Positions 25,478-35,216 of a stretch of DNA of 46,467 bases are shown piece by piece (the first letter of the stretch is position 1; each line of letters starts with the position of its first letter). The translations under genes were made by a program, and so were the position numbers. Under the pieces are notes generated by a model, which was not told the DNA's origin, made no database searches, and worked only from the letters and a program-made list of their open reading frames with translations. This stretch comes from Opitutales bacterium. GTDB taxonomy: Bacteria > Verrucomicrobiota > Verrucomicrobiia > Opitutales > UBA2995. The stretch is from positions 1-46,467 of the forward strand of contig JAJDZZ010000043.1 in assembly GCA_022824405.1 (NCBI GenBank), read 5' to 3'.

Positions 25478-26083
25478 GGACTAACCACAGAGGGGAAAGG
25501 AAGAAGGAAGAAAAGGGGAGAAAGATGGACCACGGATTACACGGATAAGCACGGATGGGGGAGAGGGAGAAAAGGCTAAAGGTTGAAGGCTGAAGGCTGA
25601 ATAATCGTGATCGTGATCTTGATCGTGATCGAAGGGAACGGACTTGAGAGAGGACTCTCGCAAAGATCGCGAAGGACGCAAAGATAGGCGCCGATGGCGC
25701 CAATTTGGAATTAGGAATGAGGAATGAGGAATTGGGAATTGGGAGAAGAGAAACTAAAAACGGGAAGGCAAATTTCACTAACCACTAGCCACTAATGAAA
25801 CGAAGGCTGAATAATCGTGATCGTGATCGTGATCGAAAGAAGGCGGAGAGACTTTGGCGATTTTTGCGAGATTCCTCTTGCCCGCGATTGGCAGGTGGCG
25901 GCCAATCGGCTTTTCGCCGAAAACATCTGGACATTTTGTGTCTAAAAGGACACTGATATGCAGCCAGGGGAATGAGGGCGTGTTTCTTTCGCGATATGAA
26001 CTTTTGTGGGTCCTGCGGTTGGAGGGGTTTTCCGGGGAGGGTGCATTCAAATAGAGGAGCCTGCTTGAAATTTTGAAACTGGT
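25478..26083. repeat. Longest repeat-rich spacer, 606 bases
   Basis: No credible gene is seen. Modules in order: AACCACAGAGG; GGATTACACGGATAAGCACG (25533-25552); AAGGCTGAAGGCTGA (25586-25600); AATCGTGATCGTGATC with further GTGATC units (25603-25631); CTCTCGCAAAGATCGCGAAG (about 25655); GGCGCCGATGGCGCC (25688-25702); GGAATTAGGAATGAGGAATG (25707-25726); CTAACCACTAGCCACTAATG (25777-25796); a second GTGATC array (25813-25836); and an inverted CTTTGGCGATTTTTGCGAG. From about 25880 to 26083 the sequence is unique and holds no recognised feature. Confidence 0.88.
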
Positions 26084-27070
26084 ATGAAGGGAACAGCGGG
26101 GAAATCCTCCAAAAGAAAGAAATCGTGGAACCACACGACGCCGGTGGTTTTCACCCCACTGTTCGATTGGCCGCCGAATCCCAAGGCCTTCGTGATTGCG
26201 CTGACCAAGCGTTGGGTGACGGTATCGCGGAATGTGCTCTTTCTCATCATGGCTGCATTGGTCTACCGGTATTGGGTTCCGGATCTTTCCGCGATGCGGT
26301 CTCTCTCGTCCGATTGGATCGGGCTGATCTTTTTGCGCAACTTTCTCTTCATGCTGGTGGTTGCAGGCGGCCTTCACCTCTACCTGTTCACGTTCCGCCT
26401 GCAAGGCAAGCGCCTCAAATACGATGCCCGGGAGAAGTTTGACAAGAGCCGGAAGTTTTCCTTTCGCAATCAGGTTTGGGACAACATGTTCTGGTCATTG
26501 GCCAGCGGGATGACGGTCTGGAGCGTTTACGAAGTCCTGTATTTCTGGGGCTTGGCCAACGGGGTGATTCCCCGTTTCGCCTTCATCGATTATCCTTTGG
26601 TTTTCGTGCTGTGGCTGCTCGTCATGCCCGTGGTCCTGTCCTCCCACTTTTTCCTGATTCACCGGCTGCTGCATTGGCCGCCCTTGTACAAGGCGGTGCA
26701 TCGCCTGCATCACCGCAACATCCATATCGGTCCCTGGTCCGGGATGTCGATGCACCCGGTCGAGCACGTCATCTACGTATCCTCAGCGCTGATACACTTT
26801 GTCCTGCCGTCCCATCCGGTCATTTTGCTGGTACACCTCTACAGCCGGTGCCTGGGTCCGGCCTTTTCCCACGCCGGTTTTGAGAAGTTGCTGGTCAAAG
26901 ATACCAGTGTGGTGGACGCCGCCGACTTCCACCACCAATTGCACCACCGCTTTTTCGAGTGCAATTACGGCACCGTGGACGCCCCTTGGGACCGCTGGTT
27001 CGGTTCCTTCCACGACGGCTCGGACGAGGCGACCGTACGGATGCGGAAGAAACGCCGCCGGGAATTGTGA
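26084..27070 (+). CDS. Sterol desaturase/fatty acid hydroxylase superfamily membrane protein
   Basis: The 328-residue integral membrane protein has four or more hydrophobic segments and the histidine clusters of the membrane di-iron oxygenase superfamily: HRLLHW, KAVHRLHHRNIH, and HHQLHHRFFECNYG near the C-terminus. The last is followed by the usual W-D-R-x-F-G sequence. Family members hydroxylate or desaturate sterols, carotenoids or fatty acids with O2. The substrate is unknown here. The ATG at 26084 has no strong ribosome binding site. Repeat-rich spacers flank both sides, so it appears to be a single-gene transcript. Confidence 0.9.
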   Translation: MKGTAGKSSKRKKSWNHTTPVVFTPLFDWPPNPKAFVIALTKRWVTVSRNVLFLIMAALVYRYWVPDLSAMRSLSSDWIGLIFLRNFLFMLVVAGGLHLYLFTFRLQGKRLKYDAREKFDKSRKFSFRNQVWDNMFWSLASGMTVWSVYEVLYFWGLANGVIPRFAFIDYPLVFVLWLLVMPVVLSSHFFLIHRLLHWPPLYKAVHRLHHRNIHIGPWSGMSMHPVEHVIYVSSALIHFVLPSHPVILLVHLYSRCLGPAFSHAGFEKLLVKDTSVVDAADFHHQLHHRFFECNYGTVDAPWDRWFGSFHDGSDEATVRMRKKRRREL

Positions 27071-27368
27071 ATTGAACATGGATAAACAGGATGGACAGGA
27101 TGAAGAATGGACTCTCGCAAAGGACGCAAAGGTATCCGGCTTCGCCGGAACAAGAATTAAATAAAACAACGCTTCGATTGATGCCTGCGGCAACGGGATG
27201 GCACAGAGGCGCGCCAATGAAGATTTAGGAATTAGGAATTAGATCTCGCCCTGGCGAGATCCCATTCCTTCTTCCTTCTTCCTTTCTCACCCTCTCTGTG
27301 TCCTCTGTGGTTTTTTATTATCCATGTCTCAGCGTTCTTAGCGATCTTTGCGAGAGTCCATTCCCCCG
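27071..27368. repeat. Repeat-rich convergent spacer
   Basis: Contains AACATGGATAAACAGGATGG (27077-27096, the inverted ATCCTGT module), CTCTCGCAAAGGACGCAAAG (27112-27131), ATCCGGCTTCGCCGGAACAA, the GC-rich ACAACGCTTCGATTGATGCC module with CTGCGGCAACGGGATGG, GGAATTAGGAATTAG, inverted CTCTGTGTCCTCTGTGG, and inverted CTTAGCGATCTTTGCGAGAG. It separates two convergent genes, and no classical terminator is visible. Confidence 0.87.
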
Positions 27369-28547
27369 TTATTTCCAAAAATTGAGGGCGAGTTCGGCGA
27401 AGCTGAGCGCTCCAATGGGAAGGGCGTCGTCGTTGAAATCGAAATGGGCCTGGTGCAGGAGGGGAGGGTCGCATTCTCCTTTCGGAGTGAGGCCCAGGGC
27501 AAAGAAACCGGCCGGTTTTTTCTGGGCGAAATAAGCGAAATCTTCACCCGCCATGGTCGGTTCCATGGGTTGTAAGACGGGTTCGAATTCAGTCGATTGG
27601 GCGAGGGTGTCGACCAGGTATTGCACCGCTTCGGGATGATTGACCAGGGCGGGGTAGCCGCGGTGGATCTCGACCTGAGCGGTCCCCCTCATGGATTGGG
27701 CCGTCTCGACGGCCAGGGATTCGATTTGGTCGAAGGCCATTCTTTGGGATTTTCGGGTTAACGTCCTGATCGTTCCGGACAAGGTTACCGTGTCGGGGAT
27801 TATATTATAGGCGGTGCCGGCCGAAATTCTTGTAACGGTGACCACGGTCCGGTCTGTCCCCGAAAGGGTGGGGGAGGTAAGGGATTGCAATGCCGTCACT
27901 ATGCGACTGCTGATGGGAATGGGATCGACCGAATCGTGGGGGAAGGCGGCATGCCCTCCTCGGCCGCGAACCTGTATGTCGAACCGATCGGCGTTGGCCG
28001 TAATGGGCCCGGAACGGCAGGCGATGGCGCCCAATTCCAGTTTCGGCCAACCGTGCAGCCCAAAAATCATGTCGACCTCGGGATCCATCAGGGCCCCGGC
28101 CTCGGTCATGGCTTTTCCTCCGGCGCCCTCTTCCTCAGCCGGTTGAAAGATAAATTTTACCGGGCCGTGCAACCGGTCCTCCAATTGGGCCAGCAACAAG
28201 GCGGCTCCCAGCAGACAGGTGGTGTGGCCGTCGTGGCCGCAGGCGTGCATGTATCCCGGGTTTTGCGAAATGTAGGGCTTTCCGGGTTTTTCGGCGATGG
28301 GCAGGCAATCCATATCCGCCCGGAAAGCAACGCATCTGCCCGGCTTATCGGCGCAAAGGGTGGCGATCAGGCCGGTTTGGGCGATCCCGGCGGTAATCTG
28401 AAATTTGCCGGTCTCGGTCAACCGTTCCACTACTTTTCCGGAGGTCCGGTATTCGGCATAGCCCGGTTCCGGGCGCCGGTGGATATCGCGGCGAAACGCC
28501 ACCAGTTCAGGCAGCAGGGCCTGTATCAATTTTTCCGGTGATTTCAT
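27369..28547 (-). CDS. M20-family amidohydrolase (N-acyl-amino-acid/hippurate hydrolase type)
   Basis: The 392-residue zinc peptidase-like hydrolase has the motifs FRRDIHRRPEPGYAEY, the metal site HACGHDGHTTCLLGAAL, the catalytic glutamates in QPAEEEGAGGKAM, and the late metal motif MAGEDFAYFAQKKPG-like near the C-terminus. The dimerisation domain is intact. It would cleave N-acyl or N-acetyl groups from amino acids. The exact substrate cannot be told among hippurate hydrolase, AmhX and IAA-amidohydrolase relatives. The start at 28547 excludes upstream in-frame residues that are translated repeat sequence (AAGGCTGAAGGCTGA) lying directly against the start codon. Confidence 0.92.
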   Translation of the reverse strand: MKSPEKLIQALLPELVAFRRDIHRRPEPGYAEYRTSGKVVERLTETGKFQITAGIAQTGLIATLCADKPGRCVAFRADMDCLPIAEKPGKPYISQNPGYMHACGHDGHTTCLLGAALLLAQLEDRLHGPVKFIFQPAEEEGAGGKAMTEAGALMDPEVDMIFGLHGWPKLELGAIACRSGPITANADRFDIQVRGRGGHAAFPHDSVDPIPISSRIVTALQSLTSPTLSGTDRTVVTVTRISAGTAYNIIPDTVTLSGTIRTLTRKSQRMAFDQIESLAVETAQSMRGTAQVEIHRGYPALVNHPEAVQYLVDTLAQSTEFEPVLQPMEPTMAGEDFAYFAQKKPAGFFALGLTPKGECDPPLLHQAHFDFNDDALPIGALSFAELALNFWK

Positions 28548-28660
28548 TACTAAAGGCTGAAGGCTGAAGGCTGAAGTTAAAAGGCTAAAGGAAGGCATTG
28601 GCCAATTGAGAAACAGCTACAAAAAGCACAAATGATTAGAGATGATGAGTTGCTGAGTGT
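28548..28660. repeat. Short repeat tract between divergent genes
   Basis: Near-perfect 7-base units GGCTGAA are repeated from 28554 to about 28573, followed by AAAAGGCTAAAGG, a weak CACAAA unit and GATGATGAGTTGCTGAGTGT. This is the same AAGGCTGAAGG module as at 25586. Confidence 0.85.
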
Positions 28661-28773
28661 CTGAGATGCCGGGAAGGGGGAGGCGCCGGGGAGCGGTGGA
28701 GAAAATATTTTACCCTTTCCTTGCCAAGGCGAAAGGGAACGTTATGGTTTGTGGCTTTTTATCGATAGAGCCC

Positions 28774-30018
28774 ATGACCCAAAAGGAATTCGCCTCATCC
28801 GAAGAAGGAATAATTACCATAAGCGATGGCCGATTGGAGGTGCCGGACCAGCCCGTCCTACCCTATATCGAGGGAGACGGGATCGGCCCCGATATCTGGG
28901 CGGCGGCGCAGCGGGTATTCGATGCGTCGGTGGAGAAAGCCTACGGCGGCAAACGCAGAATCAAATGGTTCGAGGCGCTGGCCGGAGAGAAAGCCTTCCA
29001 CCGGACCGGCAGTTGGTTGCCCGAAGAAACTCTCGATGCTTTTCGCCATTATCGCGTAGGGATCAAGGGGCCGCTCACCACCCCGGTCGGTGGCGGAATT
29101 CGGTCGCTCAACGTGGCATTGCGCCAGGAACTCGATCTTTACACCTGCCAACGTCCGGTCCGCTATTTCCCGGGAGTGGCCAGTCCGGTAAGGAAGCCGG
29201 AAGCGGTCGACATTGTGATATTTCGCGAAAACACGGAGGATATTTACGCCGGTATCGAATTTGCCGAAGGGAGCGAGAGCGTGGAAATGTTCAAGGGACT
29301 GTTAAACAGGCATTTCCCCGAGCGTTTCCGAAAAGTGAGGTTTCCCGATTCGGCCGGTTTTGCCATAAAACCGGTATCCATGGAAGGGACGGCCAGGCTG
29401 GTCGAAGCGGCCATCGATTACGCCATCGAAAACGGTCGCAAAAGCGTTACCCTGGTGCACAAGGGAAACATCATGAAGTACACGGAAGGAGCCTTCCGGG
29501 ATTGGGGCTATGAGGTGGCGCGGAAAAAATACGGGGCAAAATTGCTCGACGGAGGCCCTTGGCGCCAATTGGAAAATGGCATTGTCATCAAGGACGTCAT
29601 AGCGGACGCCTTTCTGCAGCAAATTCTGACCCGTCCGGCCGAATACGACGTGATCGCCACCCTGAACCTGAATGGCGATTACATCTCCGACGCGCTGGCA
29701 GCCCAGGTTGGCGGCATCGGCATCGCCCCGGGGGGAAACATCAATTACCAATCCGGTTGGGCCATATTCGAAGCCACCCATGGAACTGCTCCCAAGTATG
29801 CCGGACAAGACAAGGTCAATCCCGGTTCGGTCATACTTTCAGGTGAAATGATGCTCCGCTACCTCGGCTGGAACGAAGCGGCGGACCTGATAATCGATGG
29901 AATTGAGGGCAGCATAAAAAATAAAATTGTAACTTATGACTTGGCACGATTGATGGACGGTGCTAAAGAGGTTAGATGCTCTGATTTTGGGGCCTCTATA
30001 ATTAAATTTATGGATTAA
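28774..30018 (+). CDS. icd: Isocitrate dehydrogenase, NADP-type
   Basis: The 414-residue protein is very similar to E. coli Icd along its length: [13 protein letters not shown], the substrate loop [20 protein letters not shown] containing the phosphorylatable serine position, [23 protein letters not shown], the catalytic lysine-tyrosine region [39 protein letters not shown], and the cofactor loop [20 protein letters not shown]. It oxidises isocitrate to 2-oxoglutarate in the TCA cycle. I prefer the ATG at 28774, which gives an N-terminus of E. coli length; an ATG at 28744 has a better ribosome binding site (AAAGGGA). A strong terminator follows the gene. Confidence 0.96.
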   Translation: MTQKEFASSEEGIITISDGRLEVPDQPVLPYIEGDGIGPDIWAAAQRVFDASVEKAYGGKRRIKWFEALAGEKAFHRTGSWLPEETLDAFRHYRVGIKGPLTTPVGGGIRSLNVALRQELDLYTCQRPVRYFPGVASPVRKPEAVDIVIFRENTEDIYAGIEFAEGSESVEMFKGLLNRHFPERFRKVRFPDSAGFAIKPVSMEGTARLVEAAIDYAIENGRKSVTLVHKGNIMKYTEGAFRDWGYEVARKKYGAKLLDGGPWRQLENGIVIKDVIADAFLQQILTRPAEYDVIATLNLNGDYISDALAAQVGGIGIAPGGNINYQSGWAIFEATHGTAPKYAGQDKVNPGSVILSGEMMLRYLGWNEAADLIIDGIEGSIKNKIVTYDLARLMDGAKEVRCSDFGASIIKFMD

Positions 30019-30047
30019 CGTTTTTCCTCCCGAAACCCATCCCTATG

Positions 30048-30082
30048 TAGCCTCGGAAGTCCAACTTCCGAGGCTATTTTTT
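30048..30082 (+). terminator. Rho-independent terminator of icd
   Basis: TAGCCTCGGAAGT (30048-30060) pairs perfectly with ACTTCCGAGGCTA (30064-30076) over 13 base pairs with a three-base loop CCA, followed by six T residues. It lies 30 bases after the icd stop codon. It is the only textbook intrinsic terminator I found in the window. Confidence 0.95.
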
Positions 30083-30215
30083 GGCCCTGTCGATCCGGGT
30101 TGAGGGCTCTGCTCCCGCCCTCACGGGATGGGGGGAATGAAAAGGAAAAAGTTCAGAAATGGCTTGCAGACTTTTGGGTTATGCCAAATTTGAATGCGAA
30201 CCCTTTTAGAATTAT

Positions 30216-32018
30216 ATGATTATGAAAATGGATGCTCCAACCGCGCATAAGCGCTTGTTAAAATGGGTCGAAGAGACCGTGGAATTGTGTAAGCCGGACT
30301 CGGTTTACTGGGCCGATGGCTCCGAAGAAGAGTACGACACCCTGATGGGCCAGATGGTGGATGCCGGGGTGGGAATCAAGCTGAACGAGGAACTGAGACC
30401 CAACAGTTATCTTTTCCAGTCGGACCCTAAGGACGTGGCCCGGTTGGAAAGCAGGACCTTCATTTGTTCCCCCACGCCGGAAGAGGCCGGACCGACCAAT
30501 AACTGGGAAGACCCGGCCGTGATGAAGAAAAAAATGTTGAATTTGTATGAAGGATGCATGCGGGGCCGCACCATGTATGTCATACCCTTCAGCATGGGGC
30601 CGATCGGGTCCTCCATTTCTCAAATCGGGGTCGAAATATCAGACTCGGCCTACGTGGTTTGCAATATGCGGATCATGACCCGAATCGGAAGCGCCGTCCT
30701 GGATGTTCTGGGCGACGACGGTTTCTTTGTTCCCTGCCTTCATTCCGTGGGCACTCCGATTCTCAAACCCGAAGACGATGTAAAGTGGCCTTGCGATCCG
30801 GTGAATACCTACATCGTTCATTTTCCGGAGGACCGCATGATCTGGTCTTACGGCAGCGGTTACGGGGGCAACGCCTTGTTGGGCAAGAAGTGCTTTGCCC
30901 TTCGCATCGCCTCCGCCATGGCCCGCGATGAAGGCTGGTTGGCCGAACACATGTTGATCCTGGGTGTGGAGGATCCCAGCGGAAACAAAACCTACGTGGC
31001 GGCCGCATTTCCCAGCGCCTGCGGCAAAACCAATTTTGCCATGCTCAATCCACCGGCCGAGATGGAGGGCTGGAAGGTGACCACTATCGGAGACGATATC
31101 GCCTGGATCAAACCGGGGGAAGATGGCCATCTTTACGCCATCAATCCGGAGGCGGGATTTTTCGGCGTGGCTCCGGGAACGTCCGACCTCACCAACGGCA
31201 ATGCCATGGGTTCCCTCTCCAGGGATGCCATATTCACCAATTGCGCCCTGACCGACGATGGAGACGTATGGTGGGAGGGAATGACCGAAGAAGTTCCCGA
31301 TCATTTGATCGACTGGAAGGGCAATGACTGGACTCCGGATAGTCCGACCCCTTCATCTCATCCCAATGCCCGTTTTACGGCTCAGGCGCGCTTGTGTCCC
31401 ACCATCGACCCGGCTTGGGAGGATCCCAAGGGGGTAAAGATTTCGGCTTTCATATTCGGTGGACGCCGCATGAACGATATTCCCCTGGTCTTCCAGGCCT
31501 TCAACTGGTCGCACGGTGTCTACCTCGGCGCCACCATGGGTTCGGAGTTGACCGCCGCGGCCGAGGGCACGGTTGGAAAACTCCGCCAGGACCCCATGGC
31601 CATGCTTCCCTTTATCGGTTACCACATGGGAGATTACTTCCAGCATTGGTTGAACATGGGTAAAAATCTGAAGGATCCTCCCAGGATTTTCCACGTCAAC
31701 TGGTTCCGCAAGGGCCCGAACGGAGAATGGTTGTGGCCCGGATTCGGTGAGAACATGCGCGTGCTTCGCTGGATCGTCCAGAGGACGGCCGGGGCCGCCG
31801 GGGCATTTGAAGGGCCTCTCGGCTGGATGCCGGGCTACGAGGACCTCGATTGGCGCGGCCTCGATTTTTCCGAGAGCGAGTGGGAAGAACTCATGGCCAT
31901 CGACCGCGAGAAGATGAAGGCTCAATCCCTTAGCCACGAGGAACTTTTCCTGAAGTTGTTCGACCGCTTGCCCAAAGAAATGAGCCTGATGCGGGAGTTG
32001 TTGATCAGCCGCTATTAG
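30216..32018 (+). CDS. pckG: Phosphoenolpyruvate carboxykinase, GTP-dependent
   Basis: The 600-residue enzyme is the GTP-using type, judged by length and by the motif [12 protein letters not shown] (residues 265-276) with the reactive P-loop cysteine at 269. Other family blocks are [28 protein letters not shown] and FFGVAPGTS. It converts oxaloacetate and GTP to PEP and CO2, the entry to gluconeogenesis. It sits one gene after icd but is separated by the terminator, so it is an independent unit. The ATG at 30216 has in-frame ATGs at 30222 and 30228 as alternatives; no clear ribosome binding site is present. Confidence 0.97.
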   Translation: MIMKMDAPTAHKRLLKWVEETVELCKPDSVYWADGSEEEYDTLMGQMVDAGVGIKLNEELRPNSYLFQSDPKDVARLESRTFICSPTPEEAGPTNNWEDPAVMKKKMLNLYEGCMRGRTMYVIPFSMGPIGSSISQIGVEISDSAYVVCNMRIMTRIGSAVLDVLGDDGFFVPCLHSVGTPILKPEDDVKWPCDPVNTYIVHFPEDRMIWSYGSGYGGNALLGKKCFALRIASAMARDEGWLAEHMLILGVEDPSGNKTYVAAAFPSACGKTNFAMLNPPAEMEGWKVTTIGDDIAWIKPGEDGHLYAINPEAGFFGVAPGTSDLTNGNAMGSLSRDAIFTNCALTDDGDVWWEGMTEEVPDHLIDWKGNDWTPDSPTPSSHPNARFTAQARLCPTIDPAWEDPKGVKISAFIFGGRRMNDIPLVFQAFNWSHGVYLGATMGSELTAAAEGTVGKLRQDPMAMLPFIGYHMGDYFQHWLNMGKNLKDPPRIFHVNWFRKGPNGEWLWPGFGENMRVLRWIVQRTAGAAGAFEGPLGWMPGYEDLDWRGLDFSESEWEELMAIDREKMKAQSLSHEELFLKLFDRLPKEMSLMRELLISRY

Positions 32019-32440
32019 CCTGGGAAGAGGGATCTCGCCAAGATCGCCAAGGACGCAAAGAGGTCCGGCTTCGCCGGAACAGGATCGCTACGCGGCTGGA
32101 TGCCTGCGGCAACAGAATGGCGCCCAGGCGCGCTGAGGTGCGCCAATGAGAAATTTTGTGTTTTTTGTGCGTTTTGCGGCTATTTTCTTATTTCCTGTTG
32201 GCACGGAGTGCCATCCTGTTGCCGCAGGCATCCAGCGAAGCGTTGTTTTAATTTAAATCCTGTTCATCCATGTTTTTCCTCAGAATCTCTGCGTCCTTTG
32301 CGACCTTGGCGAGAGTCCTTCCCTTTTTCCCGCTCAGAAACTCTGTGGTCTCTGAGGTTTTGTCTTATCCATGTCTCTGCGTTCTTGCGGGGTGCAATGA
32401 CCCCAGCGGGGCTTCTTTTTCTCGGGGATTGTCCAGAACG
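32019..32440. repeat. Repeat-rich spacer between pckG and metK
   Basis: No gene is seen. Modules: CTCGCCAAGATCGCCAAGG with GACGCAAAGAG (from about 32035), TCCGGCTTCGCCGGAACAGG (32064-32083), GGATGCCTGCGGCAACAGAA (from 32098), then its inverted copy (32210-32233), a hairpin GGCACGGAGTGCC (32200-32212), inverted CTTCGCTGGAT, AATCCTGTTCATCCATG, inverted CTTTGCGACCTTGGCGAGAG (32295-32314), and CTCTGTGGTCTCTGAGG. The last 60 bases carry the metK regulatory region. Confidence 0.87.
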
Positions 32441-32441
32441 C

Positions 32442-32470
32442 ATCAAGATATCGTGATATGTTGATATATT
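32442..32470 (+). promoter_or_regulatory. Palindromic operator and -10 candidate upstream of metK
   Basis: ATCAAGATATCGTGAT (32442-32457) is a 16-base palindrome with one mismatched pair. A further TTGATAT unit and a TATATT (-10-like, 32465-32470) follow, 39 bases before the metK start. The half-site TGATAT/ATATCA recurs. Palindromes of the ATCAA-GATAT type are reported for SahR-like ArsR regulators of the SAM cycle. The identity of the regulator here is inference. No SAM riboswitch fold was recognised. Confidence 0.5.
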
Positions 32471-32509
32471 GCTTGCAGTAAGGGGAATTTTCGCTCTTTT
32501 TTCCCTTTT

Positions 32510-33682
32510 ATGAGGAGTGACTATATCTTTTCATCGGAATCGGTGGGGGAAGGGCATCCGGACAAGGTGGCCGATTACATATCGGACATTGTTCTGGACG
32601 CGTGTTTGAAGGAAGATCGCGACAGCCGGGTGGCCTGCGAGACCCTGGTCAAATCCGATCGGGTAATCCTGGCCGGTGAGATAACGACGGAAGCTGCTCC
32701 CGATTACGAAGAGATTGTGCGGAAGGCCATTCGCGACATTGGTTACACCAATCACGATGATGTTTTTCACGCCGACAAAGTTACCATCTCAAACCTGCTG
32801 ACCCGTCAGTCCCCGGATATCGCCCAGGGGGTGGATTCGGTTGGCGCGGAGGGAAAAGGAACGGAAGAGCAGGGTGCCGGCGACCAGGGCATCATGTTCG
32901 GATATGCCTGTAGGGATACCCCCGAACTCATGCCGGCTCCGGTCATGTACTCCCATAAGTTGAGCCGGAAGTTGGCCGAAATTCGCCGCACCGGGGAAGG
33001 GAAATGGTTGCGCCCGGATAGCAAAACCCAGGTATCGCTAAATTATGAAGGGGATCGAGTAAAGTCCATAGCCGCGGTGGTGGTATCCACTCAACATACC
33101 GAAGAGGTTACCCATGATTTCATATACGGCTTCATCAAGGAAAAGGTCATAAGGCCCGTTTTGCCGGGCCATCTGTTGAACGGAAAGACGGACTTTCTGA
33201 TCAATCCGACGGGTCGCTTCGTGCAGGGTGGTCCCGGGGCCGATACCGGGCTGACCGGACGAAAGCTGATTGTGGATACCTATGGCGGATGGGGCCGACA
33301 CGGCGGGGGCGCGTTTTCCGGCAAGGACCCTTCCAAGGTGGACCGATCCGGCTCCTATATGATGCGTTGGGTGGCCAAGAACATCGTAGCGGCGGGTTTG
33401 GCCGATCGTGTGGAACTACAGGTGGCCTATGCCATTGGCCATCCCGATCCGGTCAGTTTGCGGGTGGATACCTTCGGGACTGGAAAAGTTTCGGACCAGG
33501 CCATTCGGAAGGCGGTGAAGAAAGCCTTCAGTTTCAAACCCGCCGATATCATCGATCAATTGGATTTACTGCGGCCAATCTATCATAAAACCACCAACTA
33601 CGGTCACTTCGGCAGAGCGGGCCTGCCCTGGGAAGCGGTCGATAAAACCGACGCAATTTTAAAGTGTATCAAAGGAAATTGA
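32510..33682 (+). CDS. metK: S-adenosylmethionine synthetase
   Basis: The 390-residue enzyme makes SAM from methionine and ATP. It carries [19 protein letters not shown] at the N-terminus, [36 protein letters not shown], and the ATP loop [20 protein letters not shown]. Length and order match the family. It is followed by ahcY with a single base between the TGA and the next ATG, so the two are translationally coupled and form a SAM-cycle operon. No gene lies within 490 bases upstream, so the promoter must be the AT-rich region at 32440-32470. Confidence 0.98.
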   Translation: MRSDYIFSSESVGEGHPDKVADYISDIVLDACLKEDRDSRVACETLVKSDRVILAGEITTEAAPDYEEIVRKAIRDIGYTNHDDVFHADKVTISNLLTRQSPDIAQGVDSVGAEGKGTEEQGAGDQGIMFGYACRDTPELMPAPVMYSHKLSRKLAEIRRTGEGKWLRPDSKTQVSLNYEGDRVKSIAAVVVSTQHTEEVTHDFIYGFIKEKVIRPVLPGHLLNGKTDFLINPTGRFVQGGPGADTGLTGRKLIVDTYGGWGRHGGGAFSGKDPSKVDRSGSYMMRWVAKNIVAAGLADRVELQVAYAIGHPDPVSLRVDTFGTGKVSDQAIRKAVKKAFSFKPADIIDQLDLLRPIYHKTTNYGHFGRAGLPWEAVDKTDAILKCIKGN

Positions 33683-33683
33683 G

Positions 33684-35000
33684 ATGAATACCCCAATCGA
33701 GACGCTACAGGATTATAAAGTTAAGGACATATCCCTGGCCCAGGCGGGGCGGAAAATAATCGACATCGCGGAACCCGAAATGCCGGGTTTGATGGCATTG
33801 CGTCGGGAGTTTGGGAGCGAAAAACCCCTCCAGGGGGCGCGCATAGCCGGTTGTTTGCACATGACCACGCAAACGGCCGTTTTGATTGAAACCCTACAGG
33901 AGCTTGGAGCCTCGGTTCGTTGGTCTTCCTGCAACATCTTTTCGACGGAGGATCCGGCCGCCGCCGCCGTTGCCGCCGCCGGAACCCCGGTATTTGCCTG
34001 GAAGGGGGAAACGGACCGGGAATACGACTGGTGCATTGAGCAAACCCTGGTCTGGCCCGATGGGTCCACTCCAAACCTGCTTCTGGATGACGGGGGTGAT
34101 TTGACCGCCATCGTGCACCGGGATTACCCGGAATTACTGAAGGGCCTTCACGGATTGTCCGAGGAGACCACCACCGGAGTGCATCGCCTCTACCAAATGG
34201 AGGAACGAGGGGAATTGGGTTGTCCGGCCCTGAACGTGAACGATTCCTGCACAAAATCAAAATTCGACAATGTCTACGGTTGCCGTGAAAGTCTGGTGGA
34301 TGGGCTCAAGCGGGCTACCGATATCATGATTGCCGGAAAAGTGGCCGTAGTAGCGGGTTACGGCGGTGTGGGAAAGGGATGCGCTCAGTCACTGAAGGGG
34401 CTGGGGGCCCGAGTGGTCATTACTGAAATCGATCCCATTTGCGCTCTGCAGGCCTCCATGGAAGGATTTGAAGTTACCACCATGGAGGAAATGGCTCCGG
34501 TCGGGGATATTTTCATCACTGCCACGGGCTGTCGCGACGTAATCCGGCGCGAGCACGTGGATGCCATGAAGGACATGGCCATCGTGGGTAATATCGGCCA
34601 CTTCGACCTGGAAATTGACGTGGCCGCCTTATTCGAGGATCCTGCCCTGAAAGTCGAAAACATCCGGGCGCAGGTCGACCAGGTGGTCTACCCGGATGGC
34701 AAGCGCATCATCCTGCTGGCGGAAGGCCGGTTGCTCAATCTGGGTTGCGCTACGGGTCATCCCAGTTTTGTCATGAGCGCCAGTTTCTCCAACCAGGTGC
34801 TGGCACAGATCGAACTATTCCGGAATTCGGGCAATTATGAAAACAAAGTCTACCTCTTGCCCAAGGAACTGGACGAAAAGGTGGCCCGACTGCATTTGGA
34901 CCAACTGGGTGTCAAGCTGACCCGCCTGACCTCGGATCAGGCCGAATACATGGGCCTTCCCGCGGCCGGTCCGTTCAAGCCGGAGTATTACCGATACTGA
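33684..35000 (+). CDS. ahcY: Adenosylhomocysteinase (SAH hydrolase)
   Basis: The 438-residue NAD-containing enzyme splits SAH, the product inhibitor of methyltransferases, into homocysteine and adenosine. Visible blocks are [29 protein letters not shown], the NAD-binding [18 protein letters not shown] (around residue 217), the substrate segment [13 protein letters not shown], and the C-terminal [14 protein letters not shown] ending KPEYYRY. The ending matches the family C-terminus used in NAD binding. It directly follows metK, so SAM production and SAH removal are set together. Repeat-rich DNA follows the stop codon. Confidence 0.98.
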   Translation: MNTPIETLQDYKVKDISLAQAGRKIIDIAEPEMPGLMALRREFGSEKPLQGARIAGCLHMTTQTAVLIETLQELGASVRWSSCNIFSTEDPAAAAVAAAGTPVFAWKGETDREYDWCIEQTLVWPDGSTPNLLLDDGGDLTAIVHRDYPELLKGLHGLSEETTTGVHRLYQMEERGELGCPALNVNDSCTKSKFDNVYGCRESLVDGLKRATDIMIAGKVAVVAGYGGVGKGCAQSLKGLGARVVITEIDPICALQASMEGFEVTTMEEMAPVGDIFITATGCRDVIRREHVDAMKDMAIVGNIGHFDLEIDVAALFEDPALKVENIRAQVDQVVYPDGKRIILLAEGRLLNLGCATGHPSFVMSASFSNQVLAQIELFRNSGNYENKVYLLPKELDEKVARLHLDQLGVKLTRLTSDQAEYMGLPAAGPFKPEYYRY

Positions 35001-35120
35001 AGGCGCGCTGAGGCGCGCCAATTAGGAATGAGGAATTAGGAATGAGGAATTGGGGAGAGGCTGAAGGTGCTGAGATTAATCGTGATCGTGATCGTGATCG
35101 AAAAAACCTCTCGCCAAGAT
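35001..35120. repeat. Repeat tract downstream of ahcY
   Basis: Contains GGCGCGCTGAGGCGCGCC (35003-35020, hairpin-forming), GGAATGAGGAATTAGGAATG units, GGCTGAAGG, a GTGATC array (35078-35102), and CTCTCGCCAAGATCGCAAAG (from 35109). The array repeats the same modules as the 25.5 kb spacer in the same relative order. From about 35140 to 35216 the sequence is unique. Confidence 0.86.
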
Positions 35121-35216
35121 CGCAAAGCTCGCAAAGGTATCCGGGTTTCTGAGATAGGCGGCCAAATAGTTCTTGCCCAGGAAAGCTCCCCCCGTGTTGG
35201 ATGTCGGACCGCGATT

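Noticed and set aside
25603-25836. GTGATC arrays considered as CRISPR-like repeats.
   Set aside because: The unit is six bases with no unique spacers and no cas gene nearby. It is a simple tandem repeat.
32440-32509. SAM or SAH riboswitch before metK.
   Set aside because: The leader after the candidate -10 is only about 30 bases, too short for SAM-I or SAH folds, and no conserved core was found. A protein operator is more likely.
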